From: Wocania arenilitoris
GTDB lineage: Bacteria; Bacteroidota; Bacteroidia; Flavobacteriales; Flavobacteriaceae
Direction of reading: 5' to 3'
DNA: 64,000 nt
Assembly: GCF_021728535.1 (NCBI RefSeq)
Contig: NZ_JAKKDU010000012.1
Location: forward strand, 1 to 64,000
Part shown: positions 47,966 through 56,881 of the stretch, piece after piece
How the letters are laid out: each line of letters starts with the position of its first letter
Position numbering within the stretch: position 1 is the stretch's first letter
Notes under the pieces: model-generated
What the model was told of the DNA's origin: nothing
Seen by the model: the letters and a program-made list of their open reading frames with translations, nothing else
Database searches by the model: none
Made by a program: the position numbers and the translations under genes

Positions 47966-48940
47966 ATGAAGTATAAAATAATTCTCTTAATGTTTTTTTT
48001 TGTGGCAATTTCTTCTTGTAAAAAAGAAGATAGGACTAAAATTCTCTATTTAGGTCACAGCCTACCGCAATCACACCCGGTTCATAAAGGTATTTTAGAA
48101 TTTCAAAAAGCATTAGCGAATAAATCAGGAGGAACGTTAAAGATTAAAGTTTTTCCAGATGCTCAGCTTGGTTCAGAAAGAGAAGTTTTAGAATTATTGC
48201 AAATAGGAAGTGTGGCTGCTACAAAGGTGAGTGCTGCAACTTTATCTAATTTTGTTCCAGAATATCATATTTTAGGAATTCCTTATCTTTTTAGAGACCA
48301 GAAACATCGTTTTGAGGTTTTAGAAGGTTCTATTGGTAAATCTATCTTAGAAAAAGGAAGTAAGTTTTGGTTACGCGGACTTTGTTATTATGATGCTGGT
48401 AGCAGAAGCTTTTATACTAGTAATAAACCTATTAGGACACCTGAAGATTTAAATGGATTAAAGATTAGGGTAATGAATAATCAAATGGCAATTAACATGG
48501 TAAATGCTATGGGAGGCTCTGCAACGCCTTTAGCTTATGGCGAGTTGTATACTGCTATTCAGCAAGGTGTTGTTGATGGTGCTGAAAATAATCCGCCATC
48601 GTTTGTGTCTTCTAATCATTATGAAATTAGCAAGTATTACACTTTAGATCAGCACTCTGCGGTGCCAGACGTACTTTTAATAGGGACTAAGTTTTGGGAT
48701 AAACTATCAGAAGAAGAAAAAGTTTGGGTACAAGAAGCAGCAGATGAGTCAGCCCAAGCGCAAAAGAAATTTTGGAGCGATTCTGTTGAAGAATCCATGC
48801 GAATTGCAAAAGAAGCTGGTGTAGAAGTAATTATTCCTGAAAAATCTTTATTTGCAGAAAAATCTAAATCGGTTTTAGAAGATTTTATAAAGAAATATCC
48901 TGATATGGAAGAGACTGTAAATCAAATAAAAAATAAATAA
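47966..48940 (+). CDS. dctP: TRAP transporter substrate-binding protein (DctP family)
   Basis: A 324-residue lipoprotein (lipobox 'AISSCKKE', Cys18) that captures substrate for the TRAP transporter encoded downstream. Family signatures are 'KVFPDAQLGSEREVLELLQI', 'SRSFYTSNKPIRTPEDLNGL' and 'KIRVMNNQMAINMVNAMGG'; the Arg in KIRVM normally pairs with a substrate carboxylate. In this operon the likely ligand is a uronate. Anchoring to a membrane by lipid, rather than free in the periplasm, is common in Bacteroidota. Confidence 0.93.
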   Translation: MKYKIILLMFFFVAISSCKKEDRTKILYLGHSLPQSHPVHKGILEFQKALANKSGGTLKIKVFPDAQLGSEREVLELLQIGSVAATKVSAATLSNFVPEYHILGIPYLFRDQKHRFEVLEGSIGKSILEKGSKFWLRGLCYYDAGSRSFYTSNKPIRTPEDLNGLKIRVMNNQMAINMVNAMGGSATPLAYGELYTAIQQGVVDGAENNPPSFVSSNHYEISKYYTLDQHSAVPDVLLIGTKFWDKLSEEEKVWVQEAADESAQAQKKFWSDSVEESMRIAKEAGVEVIIPEKSLFAEKSKSVLEDFIKKYPDMEETVNQIKNK

Positions 48941-48943
48941 GTT

Positions 48944-49435
48944 ATGAGTGCAGCCAAGGTTGTTTTTAATAAGGTAAATAAGATATTAGAGTGGTTTCTA
49001 ATTATAATTTTTTCCTTATTGGTATTAGATGTATTGTTTCAAGTGTTTTCAAGATATATTTTGGGCTCATCTTTTACATGGACAGAAGAATTTGCACGTT
49101 TTTCGTTGATTTGGATGACTATTTTAGGAGCCGCTTATCTCAATGCAAAAAGAGAGCATTTATCAATGGATTTCTTATATCAAAAGTTGTCAGATTCCAA
49201 CAAAATAAAAGCGTCAATACTTATAGAAATTTTAATTTTTCTTTTTGCCCTAATAGTTATGGTAATTGGCGGACTTAATTTGGTTTATACAACTTTACAT
49301 TTAGAGCAACTTTCAGGTACTTTAAGAATTCCTTTGGGATATATTTATGCTATTATGCCTTTTAGCGGGTTGCTTATTATGTGTTTTTCCGTTTATCACA
49401 TATCAAACATTTATTCTAATAAAACAAATCAATAA
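48944..49435 (+). CDS. dctQ: TRAP transporter small permease (DctQ)
   Basis: A 163-residue protein with four membrane helices and the DctQ motif 'FSRYILGSSFTWTEEFARFS' near residue 35. It bridges the binding protein and the large permease. It starts three bases after dctP and ends two bases before dctM. Confidence 0.92.
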   Translation: MSAAKVVFNKVNKILEWFLIIIFSLLVLDVLFQVFSRYILGSSFTWTEEFARFSLIWMTILGAAYLNAKREHLSMDFLYQKLSDSNKIKASILIEILIFLFALIVMVIGGLNLVYTTLHLEQLSGTLRIPLGYIYAIMPFSGLLIMCFSVYHISNIYSNKTNQ

Positions 49436-49437
49436 TT

Positions 49438-50742
49438 ATGAGCATTGAAGTTATAAGTATTATCGTTTTATTTGTTAGTTTTTTTGTGCTTTTATTAATT
49501 AAAGTTCCTGTTGCTTACAGCATAGGGATTTCTACAGCGCTTAGCTTATTACTGAATATTGATAAAATGCCAGGTATAACAACCATTGCTCAACGAATGA
49601 CAACCGGAATTGACAGTTTTGCTTTGTTGGCTATCCCATTTTTTATACTTGCTGGAGAAATTATGAAACAAGGTGGTATTGCAAATCGATTAATAAATTT
49701 TGCAAAATCATTGGTAGCAAGCCTACCAGGGGGGTTAGCATATGTAAATGTATTAGCATCAATGTTGTTTGGAGCTATTTCTGGATCTGCATTAGCAGCA
49801 GCTTCAGCAATAGGGTCTATTATGACTGATAGGATGGAAGAAGAAGGCTACCCAAGAACATTAAGTGCATCAGTAAATATTACAGCTTCAACTACTGGTT
49901 TACTAATTCCACCTAGTAATATTCTTATTGTTTATGCTTTGGCAAGTGGGGGTGCAGCCTCTGTTGCTGCTTTGTTTATTGCAGGATATTTACCAGGAAT
50001 TTTATTAGGATTGGCAATTATGGGCTATGTAGCTTTTATAGCTGTTACCAAAAATTATGCTAGAGGTAAAAGAGCAACCTTGTTTGAAGTTTGGACTTAT
50101 TTTAGAAAAGCATTTTTTAGTTTATTATTATTAGTTATTGTAGTTGGTGGTATAGTAGTCGGCGTTTTTACAGCTACCGAAGCTTCGGTGATAGCTGTTT
50201 TATATGCCGCTGTTTTAGCTTTAATTTATGGCGATGTAAAAAAACAGGATTTTCCTAAAATATTATTATCAAGTGCAAAAACTACGGCTGTAGTTATGTT
50301 TTTAATTTGTACCTCTATGGCTATGTCTTGGTTGTTTTCTTTTGAAGGCATTCCAGAAATGATTAGTAACTTTTTATTAGACTCATTACAGAATAAGTTT
50401 GCTATATTTTTTGCAATTAATATTATTTTACTCATCATAGGAACCTTTATGGATATGACTCCGGCGGTTTTAATATTCACACCAATTTTTTTACCTGTAG
50501 TTACTACTTTAGGTATGGATCCTGTTCATTTTGGTATTGTAATAGTTTTAAACTTGTGTATCGGAATTTGCACACCTCCAGTAGGAACCCTCCTTTTTGT
50601 TGGAAGTGGAGTTGCAAAAGTATCGGTCACACAAGTAATTAGGCCATTGCTACCGTTTTTGTTAATTATGATAATTGTATTAATGCTAATTAGTTTTATT
50701 CCAGAAATATCAATGTTTTTGCCTAGAGTTTTTGGTTTATAA
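49438..50742 (+). CDS. dctM: TRAP transporter large permease (DctM)
   Basis: A 434-residue ion-coupled permease with about 12 helices. Signatures include 'SFALLAIPFFILAGEIMKQG', 'LFGAISGSALAAASAIGSIM', 'TGLLIPPSNILIVYALASGG' and 'LNLCIGICTPPVGTLLFVGS'. TRAP transporters of marine bacteria usually use Na+, matching the Na+-NQR and SSS genes here. It is the last gene of the operon that starts with uxuB, about 9.2 kb downstream of the promoter. Confidence 0.94.
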   Translation: MSIEVISIIVLFVSFFVLLLIKVPVAYSIGISTALSLLLNIDKMPGITTIAQRMTTGIDSFALLAIPFFILAGEIMKQGGIANRLINFAKSLVASLPGGLAYVNVLASMLFGAISGSALAAASAIGSIMTDRMEEEGYPRTLSASVNITASTTGLLIPPSNILIVYALASGGAASVAALFIAGYLPGILLGLAIMGYVAFIAVTKNYARGKRATLFEVWTYFRKAFFSLLLLVIVVGGIVVGVFTATEASVIAVLYAAVLALIYGDVKKQDFPKILLSSAKTTAVVMFLICTSMAMSWLFSFEGIPEMISNFLLDSLQNKFAIFFAINIILLIIGTFMDMTPAVLIFTPIFLPVVTTLGMDPVHFGIVIVLNLCIGICTPPVGTLLFVGSGVAKVSVTQVIRPLLPFLLIMIIVLMLISFIPEISMFLPRVFGL

Positions 50743-50756
50743 AACCTTAAAATTTA

Positions 50757-50781
50757 GAACTCATCTTGACTTTTTGTTTTT
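50757..50781. repeat. Single end of the 29-kb MITE family
   Basis: GAACTCATCTTGACTTTTT at 50757-50775 equals the left terminus of the element at 29069-29230. It begins 14 bases after the dctM stop, and a LysR fragment starts about 30 bases beyond it. Confidence 0.65.
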
Positions 50782-50810
50782 AACCGAAAATGAGTTGAAA
50801 TTTGACCTAT

Positions 50811-51010
50811 CATGCAAGTTCTATATATAAACTGGTTGAAAATAATTTCGGAATTTCTATTGTGCCAAAATCACTTCAAAATAATAATATAAAGGGAATT
50901 AAGTTTATCGAACTAACTAAAATCTCACAAAAAACAGTGCTTTCTGTTATGTTAGAATAAAAAGAATAGAAACCCAATTTTAGAGAAGTTTTTAAATCAT
51001 ATTACATAAA
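50811..51010 (+). pseudogene. LysR-type regulator C-terminal remnant
   Basis: One frame reads 'YKLVENNFGISIVPKSLQ', 'IKGIKFIELTKISQKTVLSV' and 'MLE', followed by two stops, then 'KPNFREVFKSYYIKN'. That is the end of a LysR substrate-binding domain ('V..GLGI.IVP.SL...I.F..L...R.NP..R.F'). The DNA-binding part and most of the sensor are gone. The fragment begins just beyond a MITE end, suggesting that rearrangement there removed the rest. Confidence 0.7.
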
Positions 51011-51013
51011 AAA

Positions 51014-51044
51014 TGTAGTAACAAAACAAGCTTTGTTTACTACA
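51014..51044. promoter_or_regulatory. Imperfect palindrome overlapping the FKBP-gene -33 box
   Basis: TGTAGTAACAAA (51014-51025) and TTTGTTTACTACA (51032-51044) pair with one bulged base. The right arm contains the -33 TTTG of the downstream promoter, so it could be an operator. There is no T run on the plus strand, which argues against a terminator of the TRAP operon. Confidence 0.4.
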
Positions 51045-51063
51045 AAAAAAATACATACTTTTG
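51032..51063 (+). promoter_or_regulatory. Promoter of the FKBP-type isomerase gene
   Basis: TTTG at 51032-51035 and TACTTTTG at 51056-51063, 20 bases apart, are a near-ideal Bacteroidota -33/-7 pair. The predicted start is about 21 bases before the ATG at 51092. Confidence 0.7.
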
Positions 51064-51091
51064 GCATCGAATAAAAAATAAACTATAAAAA

Positions 51092-51838
51092 ATGAAAACA
51101 ATTAAATTTTTAAGTGTTGTTGTATGTGCTTCAGCAGTGTTATTATCATGTAATAAAAATGGAGTAACTAATAAACCATTAAATACTCAAATTGATTCAG
51201 TGAATTATGCTATAGGAGCATTTAGTGCTAAAGGTTTAATGGCAAATATAAAAGGAAGTAATTTTGATGAAGCCGATAAAGATCTTATAAAGCAAGCATT
51301 TATTAATGTATTAGACTCTACAGATGTTTTAATAGAAGATACTGAGGCTCAGAAAATTTTAAGCAATTACTTTGCTAAAAAGCAACAGGAAGACCAAAAG
51401 AAAGCACAAGCTGAACAATTAAAAAAACTTGAAGAACAATATAACGATGTTAAAGTTGCTGGTGAAAACTTTTTAGAAGAAAACAAAACCAAAGAAGGTG
51501 TAAAAACAACTGAATCTGGATTGCAATACATTGTTTTAAAAGAAGGAAATGGAGAAAAACCAGAAGCATCTTCTAAAGTAAAAGTACATTATCATGGTAC
51601 AACTACAGGAGGAGAAGTTTTTGATAGCTCTGTTGATAGAGGAACGCCGTCTGAGTTTGGTTTAAACCAAGTTATAAAAGGTTGGACAGAAGGTATTCAG
51701 TTAATGCCAGTAGGCTCAAAATATAAATTCTTTATTCCTCAAGAATTAGCATATGGAGCTTTTCCACGCCAAGGCGGTGTTATTAAACCGTTTGATGTTT
51801 TAGTTTTTGAAGTTGAATTATTAGAAATTGTTAAATAA
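51092..51838 (+). CDS. FKBP-type peptidyl-prolyl isomerase lipoprotein
   Basis: A 248-residue lipoprotein with lipobox 'AVLLSCNKN' (Cys20), an N-terminal dimerisation-like helical region (residues 30-135, Lys/Glu/Gln-rich) and a C-terminal FKBP domain: 'KVKVHYHGTTTGGEVFDSSV', 'INQVIKGWTEGIQLMPVGSK'-type sequence, 'YKFFIPQELAYG' and 'LVFEVELLEI'. It resembles FkpA/Mip and should assist folding of exported proteins. The gene is transcribed alone, with its own promoter and a terminator at 51864-51893. Confidence 0.93.
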   Translation: MKTIKFLSVVVCASAVLLSCNKNGVTNKPLNTQIDSVNYAIGAFSAKGLMANIKGSNFDEADKDLIKQAFINVLDSTDVLIEDTEAQKILSNYFAKKQQEDQKKAQAEQLKKLEEQYNDVKVAGENFLEENKTKEGVKTTESGLQYIVLKEGNGEKPEASSKVKVHYHGTTTGGEVFDSSVDRGTPSEFGLNQVIKGWTEGIQLMPVGSKYKFFIPQELAYGAFPRQGGVIKPFDVLVFEVELLEIVK

Positions 51839-51863
51839 TACAATAACTAATTTAAATATATTT

Positions 51864-51893
51864 AAAAACAGGAGGCTAGCTTCCTGTTTTTTT
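51864..51893 (+). terminator. Rho-independent terminator after the FKBP gene
   Basis: AAAAACAGGA (51864-51873) and TCCTGTTTTT (51882-51891) form a 10-bp stem followed by more T. It separates the FKBP gene from era. Confidence 0.85.
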
Positions 51894-51935
51894 GTTTAAG
51901 AGTTTATTGATAGTGAAATAAACAAACCAAGATTG

Positions 51936-51943
51936 TAACTTTG
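51936..51943 (+). promoter_or_regulatory. era: -7 box of era
   Basis: TAACTTTG matches TAnnTTTG, 22 bases before the era ATG at 51966. Confidence 0.5.
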
Positions 51944-51965
51944 CATTCTTAATACTTTTTTAAAA

Positions 51966-52847
51966 ATGGCTCACAAAGCAGGTTTTGTAAATATTATTGG
52001 TAATCCTAATGTTGGTAAGTCTACGTTAATGAATGCTTTTGTTGGTGAGAAGTTGTCAATAATTACATCAAAAGCACAAACCACCCGTCATAGAATTTTA
52101 GGTATTGTAAACGGTGATGATTTTCAAGTACTTTTTAGCGATACACCAGGTATTATAAAACCAGCCTACCAATTGCAAGAATCTATGATGAGTTTTGTAA
52201 AATCTGCCTTTGAAGATGCTGATGTTTTACTTTACATGGTTGAAATTGGCGAGCAAGAATTAAAGGACGAAGCATTTTTTAGTAAAATAAAAAACTCTAA
52301 AATACCTGTTTTATTATTGCTAAATAAGATTGATAAATCTAATCAAGAGCAATTAGAAGCCCAAGTACAGCTTTGGACAGAAAAAGTACCTAATGCAGAA
52401 ATCGTACCTATTTCGGCTTTAGAAGAGTTTAATGTAAAAGAAGTATTTAATCGTATTATTGAGTTACTTCCAGAATCGCCTGCGTTTTATCCAAAAGACC
52501 AATTAACAGATAAGCCAGAACGGTTTTTTATAAATGAAACTATTCGAGAAAAAATTTTAATGCACTACAAAAAAGAAATCCCTTATGCTGTTGAAATTGA
52601 GACTGAAGAGTTTTTAGAAGATGAAAAAATTATACGTATCCGCTCTGTAATAATGGTAGAACGCGATACACAAAAAGGTATTATAATAGGACATAAAGGA
52701 TCTGCCTTAAAACGTGTAGGTGTTGAGGCTAGAAAAGATTTAGAAAAGTTTTTTAACAAACAAATTCATTTAGAATTGTATGTGAAAGTAAATAAAAACT
52801 GGCGTAGTAATCAAAACCAATTAAAGCGTTTTGGTTATAATAATTAG
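51966..52847 (+). CDS. era: GTPase Era
   Basis: An essential GTPase of 30S ribosome maturation that binds the 3' end of 16S rRNA. The 293-residue protein has G1 'GNPNVGKST', G3 'DTPGI', G4 'NKID' and G5 'ISALEEF', followed by a KH domain with 'ERDTQKGIIIGHKGSALKRV' and the C-terminal 'ELYVKVNKNWR'. The length is typical. Confidence 0.97.
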   Translation: MAHKAGFVNIIGNPNVGKSTLMNAFVGEKLSIITSKAQTTRHRILGIVNGDDFQVLFSDTPGIIKPAYQLQESMMSFVKSAFEDADVLLYMVEIGEQELKDEAFFSKIKNSKIPVLLLLNKIDKSNQEQLEAQVQLWTEKVPNAEIVPISALEEFNVKEVFNRIIELLPESPAFYPKDQLTDKPERFFINETIREKILMHYKKEIPYAVEIETEEFLEDEKIIRIRSVIMVERDTQKGIIIGHKGSALKRVGVEARKDLEKFFNKQIHLELYVKVNKNWRSNQNQLKRFGYNN

Positions 52848-52856
52848 AAAAATCTT

Positions 52857-53363
52857 CTAAGTAATTTTGTTTTCTTTTAAAATTTGATTCATAAATTCAT
52901 GGAGTTCATACATTTGATTAGTACCTGTAGCTTTTCCAATGCGCCCACCAAAGTAAAGTGCAAACCAAATAACAACCATAAACAAAGTTATAAAAATTTG
53001 TATGGCGTAATTGTTACCTAGAGACCAATTAGTATAGGCCCAAATTCCAAAACCAATAAAAAGGCATGCTACTAAAAAATGTAGAAACATAAACATAGTC
53101 CAAACGGTTGGGTTTGGTCCAAACAATCCATGCAACGTACTCGTCTTGTTTTCAGATTCATTTATTTCTAAATGTAATTGCGGAGACCAGAAGTGTTGGT
53201 TTTCTTTAGGGAATTTAATAAAAACATGGTCGTCTATCCTACTAACAATAAAATTAGGATGAGTTTTTTTAGTGTCCTCAAAAGCTTTTAGTAGCGTTTC
53301 GTTATTTTCATTTAATTCAATTTTAAATCGCGGACGTAAAACAATATCATTAGTAGTTGGCAT
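52857..53363 (-). CDS. Two-helix membrane protein of unknown function
   Basis: A 168-residue protein: a soluble N-terminal half of about 85 residues ('RPRFKIELNENNETLLKAFE', 'DHVFIKFPKENQHFWSPQLH'), then two membrane helices ('FMFLHFLVACLFIGFGIWAY' and 'IQIFITLFMVVIWFALYFGG') and a short charged tail. No motif points to a function. It sits between era and der on the opposite strand; I have seen similar proteins only as unnamed flavobacterial genes. Confidence 0.7.
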   Translation of the reverse strand: MPTTNDIVLRPRFKIELNENNETLLKAFEDTKKTHPNFIVSRIDDHVFIKFPKENQHFWSPQLHLEINESENKTSTLHGLFGPNPTVWTMFMFLHFLVACLFIGFGIWAYTNWSLGNNYAIQIFITLFMVVIWFALYFGGRIGKATGTNQMYELHEFMNQILKENKIT

Positions 53364-53461
53364 ATTTCAATTTTTAACTTTAGAAATTTAGTGTTTTTTC
53401 TTCAAACTATAAATCGTTTTTAATCTTTACTCAAAAACAGTGATGCATTGGGTATATTTCC

Positions 53462-53469
53462 TATTTTTG
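53462..53469 (+). promoter_or_regulatory. der: -7 box of der
   Basis: TATTTTTG matches TAnnTTTG and lies 60 bases before the der ATG at 53530. Confidence 0.45.
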
Positions 53470-53529
53470 CAAAATATTTCAAACGAAATATAAATTAATC
53501 AGTTTTAGGCTGTTGCATAATAAAAGCAT

Positions 53530-54834
53530 ATGAGTAATATAGTAGCTATAGTAGGTCGTCCAAACGTTGGTAAATCAACATTTTTTAATCGTTTAATTCA
53601 GCGACGCGAAGCTATTGTTGATGCCGTAAGTGGCGTAACTAGAGACCGCCATTACGGAAAAAGTGATTGGAATGGTAAAGAGTTTTCACTTATTGATACT
53701 GGAGGTTATGTTTTAGGAAGTGATGATGTTTTTGAAGCTGAAATTGATAAACAAGTTGAATTAGCCATTGATGAAGCCGATGCCATTATTTTTATGGTTG
53801 ATGTTGAAACTGGTGTTACAGGAATGGACGAAGACGTTGCTAAATTATTGCGTAAAGTTAACAAACCTGTTTTTTTGGTTGTAAATAAAGTGGATAATAG
53901 CAAACGATCTGAGGATGCTGTTGAGTTTTATGCTTTAGGCTTAGGCGACTATTATACCATTGCCAGTATAAATGGAAGTGGTACTGGCGAACTTTTAGAT
54001 GCCTTAGTTGAAGCCTTACCAGAAAAAGAAGAAGTTGTTGAAGAAGAGTTGCCTCGTTTTGCTGTAGTTGGTCGCCCAAATGCTGGCAAGTCTTCATTTA
54101 TTAATGCTTTAATAGGTGAAGATAGATACATTGTTACCGATATAGCAGGAACAACTCGAGATGCTATTGATACTAAATACAATCGTTTTGGATTTGAATT
54201 TAACTTAGTTGACACAGCAGGAATACGTAGAAAATCAAAAGTAAAAGAAGATTTAGAGTTTTACTCAGTAATGCGAAGTGTTCGAGCTATTGAACATGCT
54301 GATGTATGCTTGCTGGTTTTAGACGCAACAAGAGGTTTTGACGGACAAGTACAAAACATTTTTTGGCTGGCAGAGCGTAACAGAAAAGGTATTGTGGTTT
54401 TAGTAAATAAATGGGATTTGGTTGAAAAAGATCATAAATCTATGAAAGACTACGAAAAAGCCATAAGAAAACAAATGGAACCTTTTACAGATGTTCCTAT
54501 TATTTTTATTTCGGCACTAACAAAACAACGTATATTTAAAGCTATTGAAACAGCTGTTGAAGTATATAAAAATCGTAGCAAAAAGATAAAAACTAGTCAG
54601 CTTAATGATGTGTTATTGCCTATTATAGAAAACTACCCACCACCAGCTTACAAAGCAAAATATGTAAAGATTAAGTACATTATGCAATTACCAACACCAC
54701 AGCCACAGTTTGCCTTTTTCTGTAACCTCCCGCAGTATGTAAAGGAGCCGTACAAACGTTTCTTAGAAAATAAATTACGTGAACATTTTGGTTTTAACGG
54801 TGTGCCTATTAGTGTTTATATGCGGAAAAAGTAA
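53530..54834 (+). CDS. der: GTPase Der (EngA)
   Basis: An essential GTPase with two tandem G domains that acts in 50S ribosome assembly. The 434-residue protein has the first G1 'GRPNVGKST' and 'DTGGY', G4 'NKVD', then the second G1 'GRPNAGKSS', 'DTAGI' and 'NKWD', and a C-terminal KH-like domain ('[20 protein letters not shown]'). It is adjacent to era but is a separate unit. Confidence 0.97.
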   Translation: MSNIVAIVGRPNVGKSTFFNRLIQRREAIVDAVSGVTRDRHYGKSDWNGKEFSLIDTGGYVLGSDDVFEAEIDKQVELAIDEADAIIFMVDVETGVTGMDEDVAKLLRKVNKPVFLVVNKVDNSKRSEDAVEFYALGLGDYYTIASINGSGTGELLDALVEALPEKEEVVEEELPRFAVVGRPNAGKSSFINALIGEDRYIVTDIAGTTRDAIDTKYNRFGFEFNLVDTAGIRRKSKVKEDLEFYSVMRSVRAIEHADVCLLVLDATRGFDGQVQNIFWLAERNRKGIVVLVNKWDLVEKDHKSMKDYEKAIRKQMEPFTDVPIIFISALTKQRIFKAIETAVEVYKNRSKKIKTSQLNDVLLPIIENYPPPAYKAKYVKIKYIMQLPTPQPQFAFFCNLPQYVKEPYKRFLENKLREHFGFNGVPISVYMRKK

Positions 54835-54887
54835 GTTTGTTAGTTGTGATATTTTATTGATTTTCCAAAACCCAAAACCTAAAGTAG

Positions 54888-55745
54888 TTACCAACCGCCA
54901 GAAGCTCCACCACCGCTAAAACCGCCACCACCGAAGCCGCCACCAAAACCACCACCGCTACTACTTCCACCTGAAGACCAGCCACCACCAAAGCCACCAG
55001 AACTTCGTCTGTAGCTTCCGCGTCCAGAATTGCTTAATATAATAGCTTCTAGAATATCAATACCGTCAGATCTATTACCTCTGTTGCCACCATGACCTCC
55101 ATTTCTTCTGTTTTTAGAAATAGAAATTAGAATAATGATAAATATAAAAAGTAGAATAAAAATAAATCCAATTGGAAATTCATTATTTGATGATTTTCGA
55201 GTGCCCTGATATTCACCATTTAAAACTTCAAAAATAGAATCTATGCCTTTATTTAAACCTCCGTAATAATCATTTTGTTTGAAAAAAGGAATTATATCGC
55301 GTTCAATAATTCGTTTAGATAATGCGTCTGTCAAAAGATATTCAATACCTTCACCTGTGTTTATTCCAATCCGTCTATCATCTTTAGCAAGAATTATTAG
55401 GATACCATTATCTTCTTTTTCTTGTCCAATACCCCATTTTTCACCCCATTGTGCTCCAAGAAAATTAATGTTTTCGCCATTAGTTGAATTGATAATTGTT
55501 AAAACGATTTGAGTAGAAGTGGTATCAGAGTATTTTATAAGTTTTCTTTCTAAATTTAGACTATCACTATAATTCAGTAGTTCAATATAATCATAAACGC
55601 CTTTTTGGTCTTTTAACTTTTTTGGCTTATCTGGAATTTCAAATTGAGCAAAAGAAAAACAAAATGCAAAAACGATTAAAAGCAAACTTGTAAAAAGTGT
55701 CCTTTTTTTTATTGATGATTTAATACTTAATATTGAGTATTGCAT
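54888..55745 (-). CDS. TPM domain protein (YgcG-like) with glycine-rich tail
   Basis: A 285-residue protein with a signal peptide (LFTSLLLIVFAFCFSFA), a TPM domain ('PDKPKKLKDQKGVYDYIELL' to 'NTGEGIEYLLTDALSKRII'), a membrane helix ('FIFILLFIFIIILIS') and a final glycine/serine-rich stretch of about 55 residues (GGFGGGWSSGGSSSGGGFGG). TPM proteins with LemA have been linked to membrane protein turnover and photosystem repair in plants; the role in bacteria is uncertain. It is the last of a three-gene operon and is separated by 7 bases from the second TPM gene. Confidence 0.88.
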   Translation of the reverse strand: MQYSILSIKSSIKKRTLFTSLLLIVFAFCFSFAQFEIPDKPKKLKDQKGVYDYIELLNYSDSLNLERKLIKYSDTTSTQIVLTIINSTNGENINFLGAQWGEKWGIGQEKEDNGILIILAKDDRRIGINTGEGIEYLLTDALSKRIIERDIIPFFKQNDYYGGLNKGIDSIFEVLNGEYQGTRKSSNNEFPIGFIFILLFIFIIILISISKNRRNGGHGGNRGNRSDGIDILEAIILSNSGRGSYRRSSGGFGGGWSSGGSSSGGGFGGGFGGGGFSGGGASGGW

Positions 55746-55752
55746 ACTAAAT

Positions 55753-56190
55753 TTAGCCTTTAGAAATATCGTTTGAAAGTTCGTTAGTATCTAAATATGA
55801 ATAGGGGAAATATGTTTTAAGTAGTTCCCCAGATTTCTGAATGCCTTCAACAAGTCCTTGTTTAAAATTACCAGCTTTAAAATGCGATTGTATAATGTCT
55901 TTAGTACTGTTCCAAAAGTTGTTTGGTACTACGTTGTTTATGCCAACATCGCCATAAATAACAAAATTTTTATCTTCTATGGCAACATATATTAGTACCG
56001 CATTTTGAAGTTTGGTATTATCCATTTTTAAGGTGTGAAAAACCTCTAAAGCACGATTTGTTGCATCACCATTTGCTGTTTTTTCTATATGAACTTTTAT
56101 TTCGCCAGAAGTATTTAATTCCGCTAATCTTATAGCTTCAACAATGTCACGCTCTTCACTAGCGGTTAGAAAAGCTTCAATTTCAGACAT
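55753..56190 (-). CDS. Cytoplasmic TPM domain protein
   Basis: A 145-residue TPM-domain protein with no signal peptide ('IEAFLTASEERDIVEAIRLA', 'TSGEIKVHIEKTANGDATNR', 'VLIYVAIEDKNFVIYGDVGI'). Its ATG overlaps the stop of lemA (TAATG), so the two are translationally coupled. This soluble form together with the membrane TPM protein and LemA makes a common Bacteroidota trio. Confidence 0.85.
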   Translation of the reverse strand: MSEIEAFLTASEERDIVEAIRLAELNTSGEIKVHIEKTANGDATNRALEVFHTLKMDNTKLQNAVLIYVAIEDKNFVIYGDVGINNVVPNNFWNSTKDIIQSHFKAGNFKQGLVEGIQKSGELLKTYFPYSYLDTNELSNDISKG

Positions 56191-56777
56191 TAAAATTCTA
56201 CTTTAGGAGCGTTTTCACTACCTGGAGTACTTTTAAATCTAGCCATTTCCTCAAAACCAAATAAGCTGGCTAATAGCTTGCCAGGAAATTTTGTAGTGTA
56301 TTTATCATAAATATTTACTGCATCATTAAAGCGGTCTCTCGTTACATTAATTCTGTTTTCAGTGCCTTCAAGTTGCGATTGTAGTTCTAAAAAACTCTTG
56401 TCTGCTTTTAAATCAGGATAACGTTCTACTGTTACTAATAATTTAGATAAAGCCCCGCTTAAGCCTTGCTGTGCTTGTTGAAACTGAGCCATTTTTTCTG
56501 GGGTTAAATCGCCAGCGTTAATCGTAGTTTTTGTCGCTTCAGAGCGTGCTTTAATAACACCTTCTAGAGTTTCTTTTTCGTGTGCTGCATAGCCTTTTAC
56601 AGTTGCAACAAGATTTGGAATTAAGTCTGCACGACGTTGGTATGCACTTTCAACTTTAGACCAAGCTGTTTTTGCATCAGCTTCGTATTCTACTGCTGTG
56701 TTATTAAATCCTTTTCCCCAAGAATACAAACCAATAACAAGTATTCCTATTACAATCCATGGTAAAAATTTCTTCAT
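56190..56777 (-). CDS. lemA: LemA family protein
   Basis: A 195-residue protein with one N-terminal membrane helix (LPWIVIGILVIGLYSWGKG) and a long helical, coiled-coil-like body containing the LemA hallmarks 'AWSKVESAYQRRADLIPNLV', 'YAAHEKETLEGVIKARSEAT' and 'RYPDLKADKSFLELQSQLEG'. It is the first gene of the lemA-TPM-TPM operon. The molecular function of LemA is not settled. Confidence 0.94.
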   Translation of the reverse strand: MKKFLPWIVIGILVIGLYSWGKGFNNTAVEYEADAKTAWSKVESAYQRRADLIPNLVATVKGYAAHEKETLEGVIKARSEATKTTINAGDLTPEKMAQFQQAQQGLSGALSKLLVTVERYPDLKADKSFLELQSQLEGTENRINVTRDRFNDAVNIYDKYTTKFPGKLLASLFGFEEMARFKSTPGSENAPKVEF

Positions 56778-56881
56778 AATAAATTAGATTAGTATAATTT
56801 GTTAATTGTTATTTATGAGACACTTAATTTTTAAAAAAGTTACATGACAAGGTATGTCTTTTTTTAATAAAGCGTTAAATG

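Noticed and set aside
51014-51044. Rho-independent terminator of the TRAP operon
   Set aside because: On the plus strand the stem is followed by A, not T, and the right arm contains the -33 element of the next gene.
54888-55050. Glycine-rich tail of the TPM protein as a tandem repeat element or silk-like structural gene
   Set aside because: Glycine- and serine-rich tails are usual for YgcG-like TPM proteins, and the DNA is not an exact tandem repeat.
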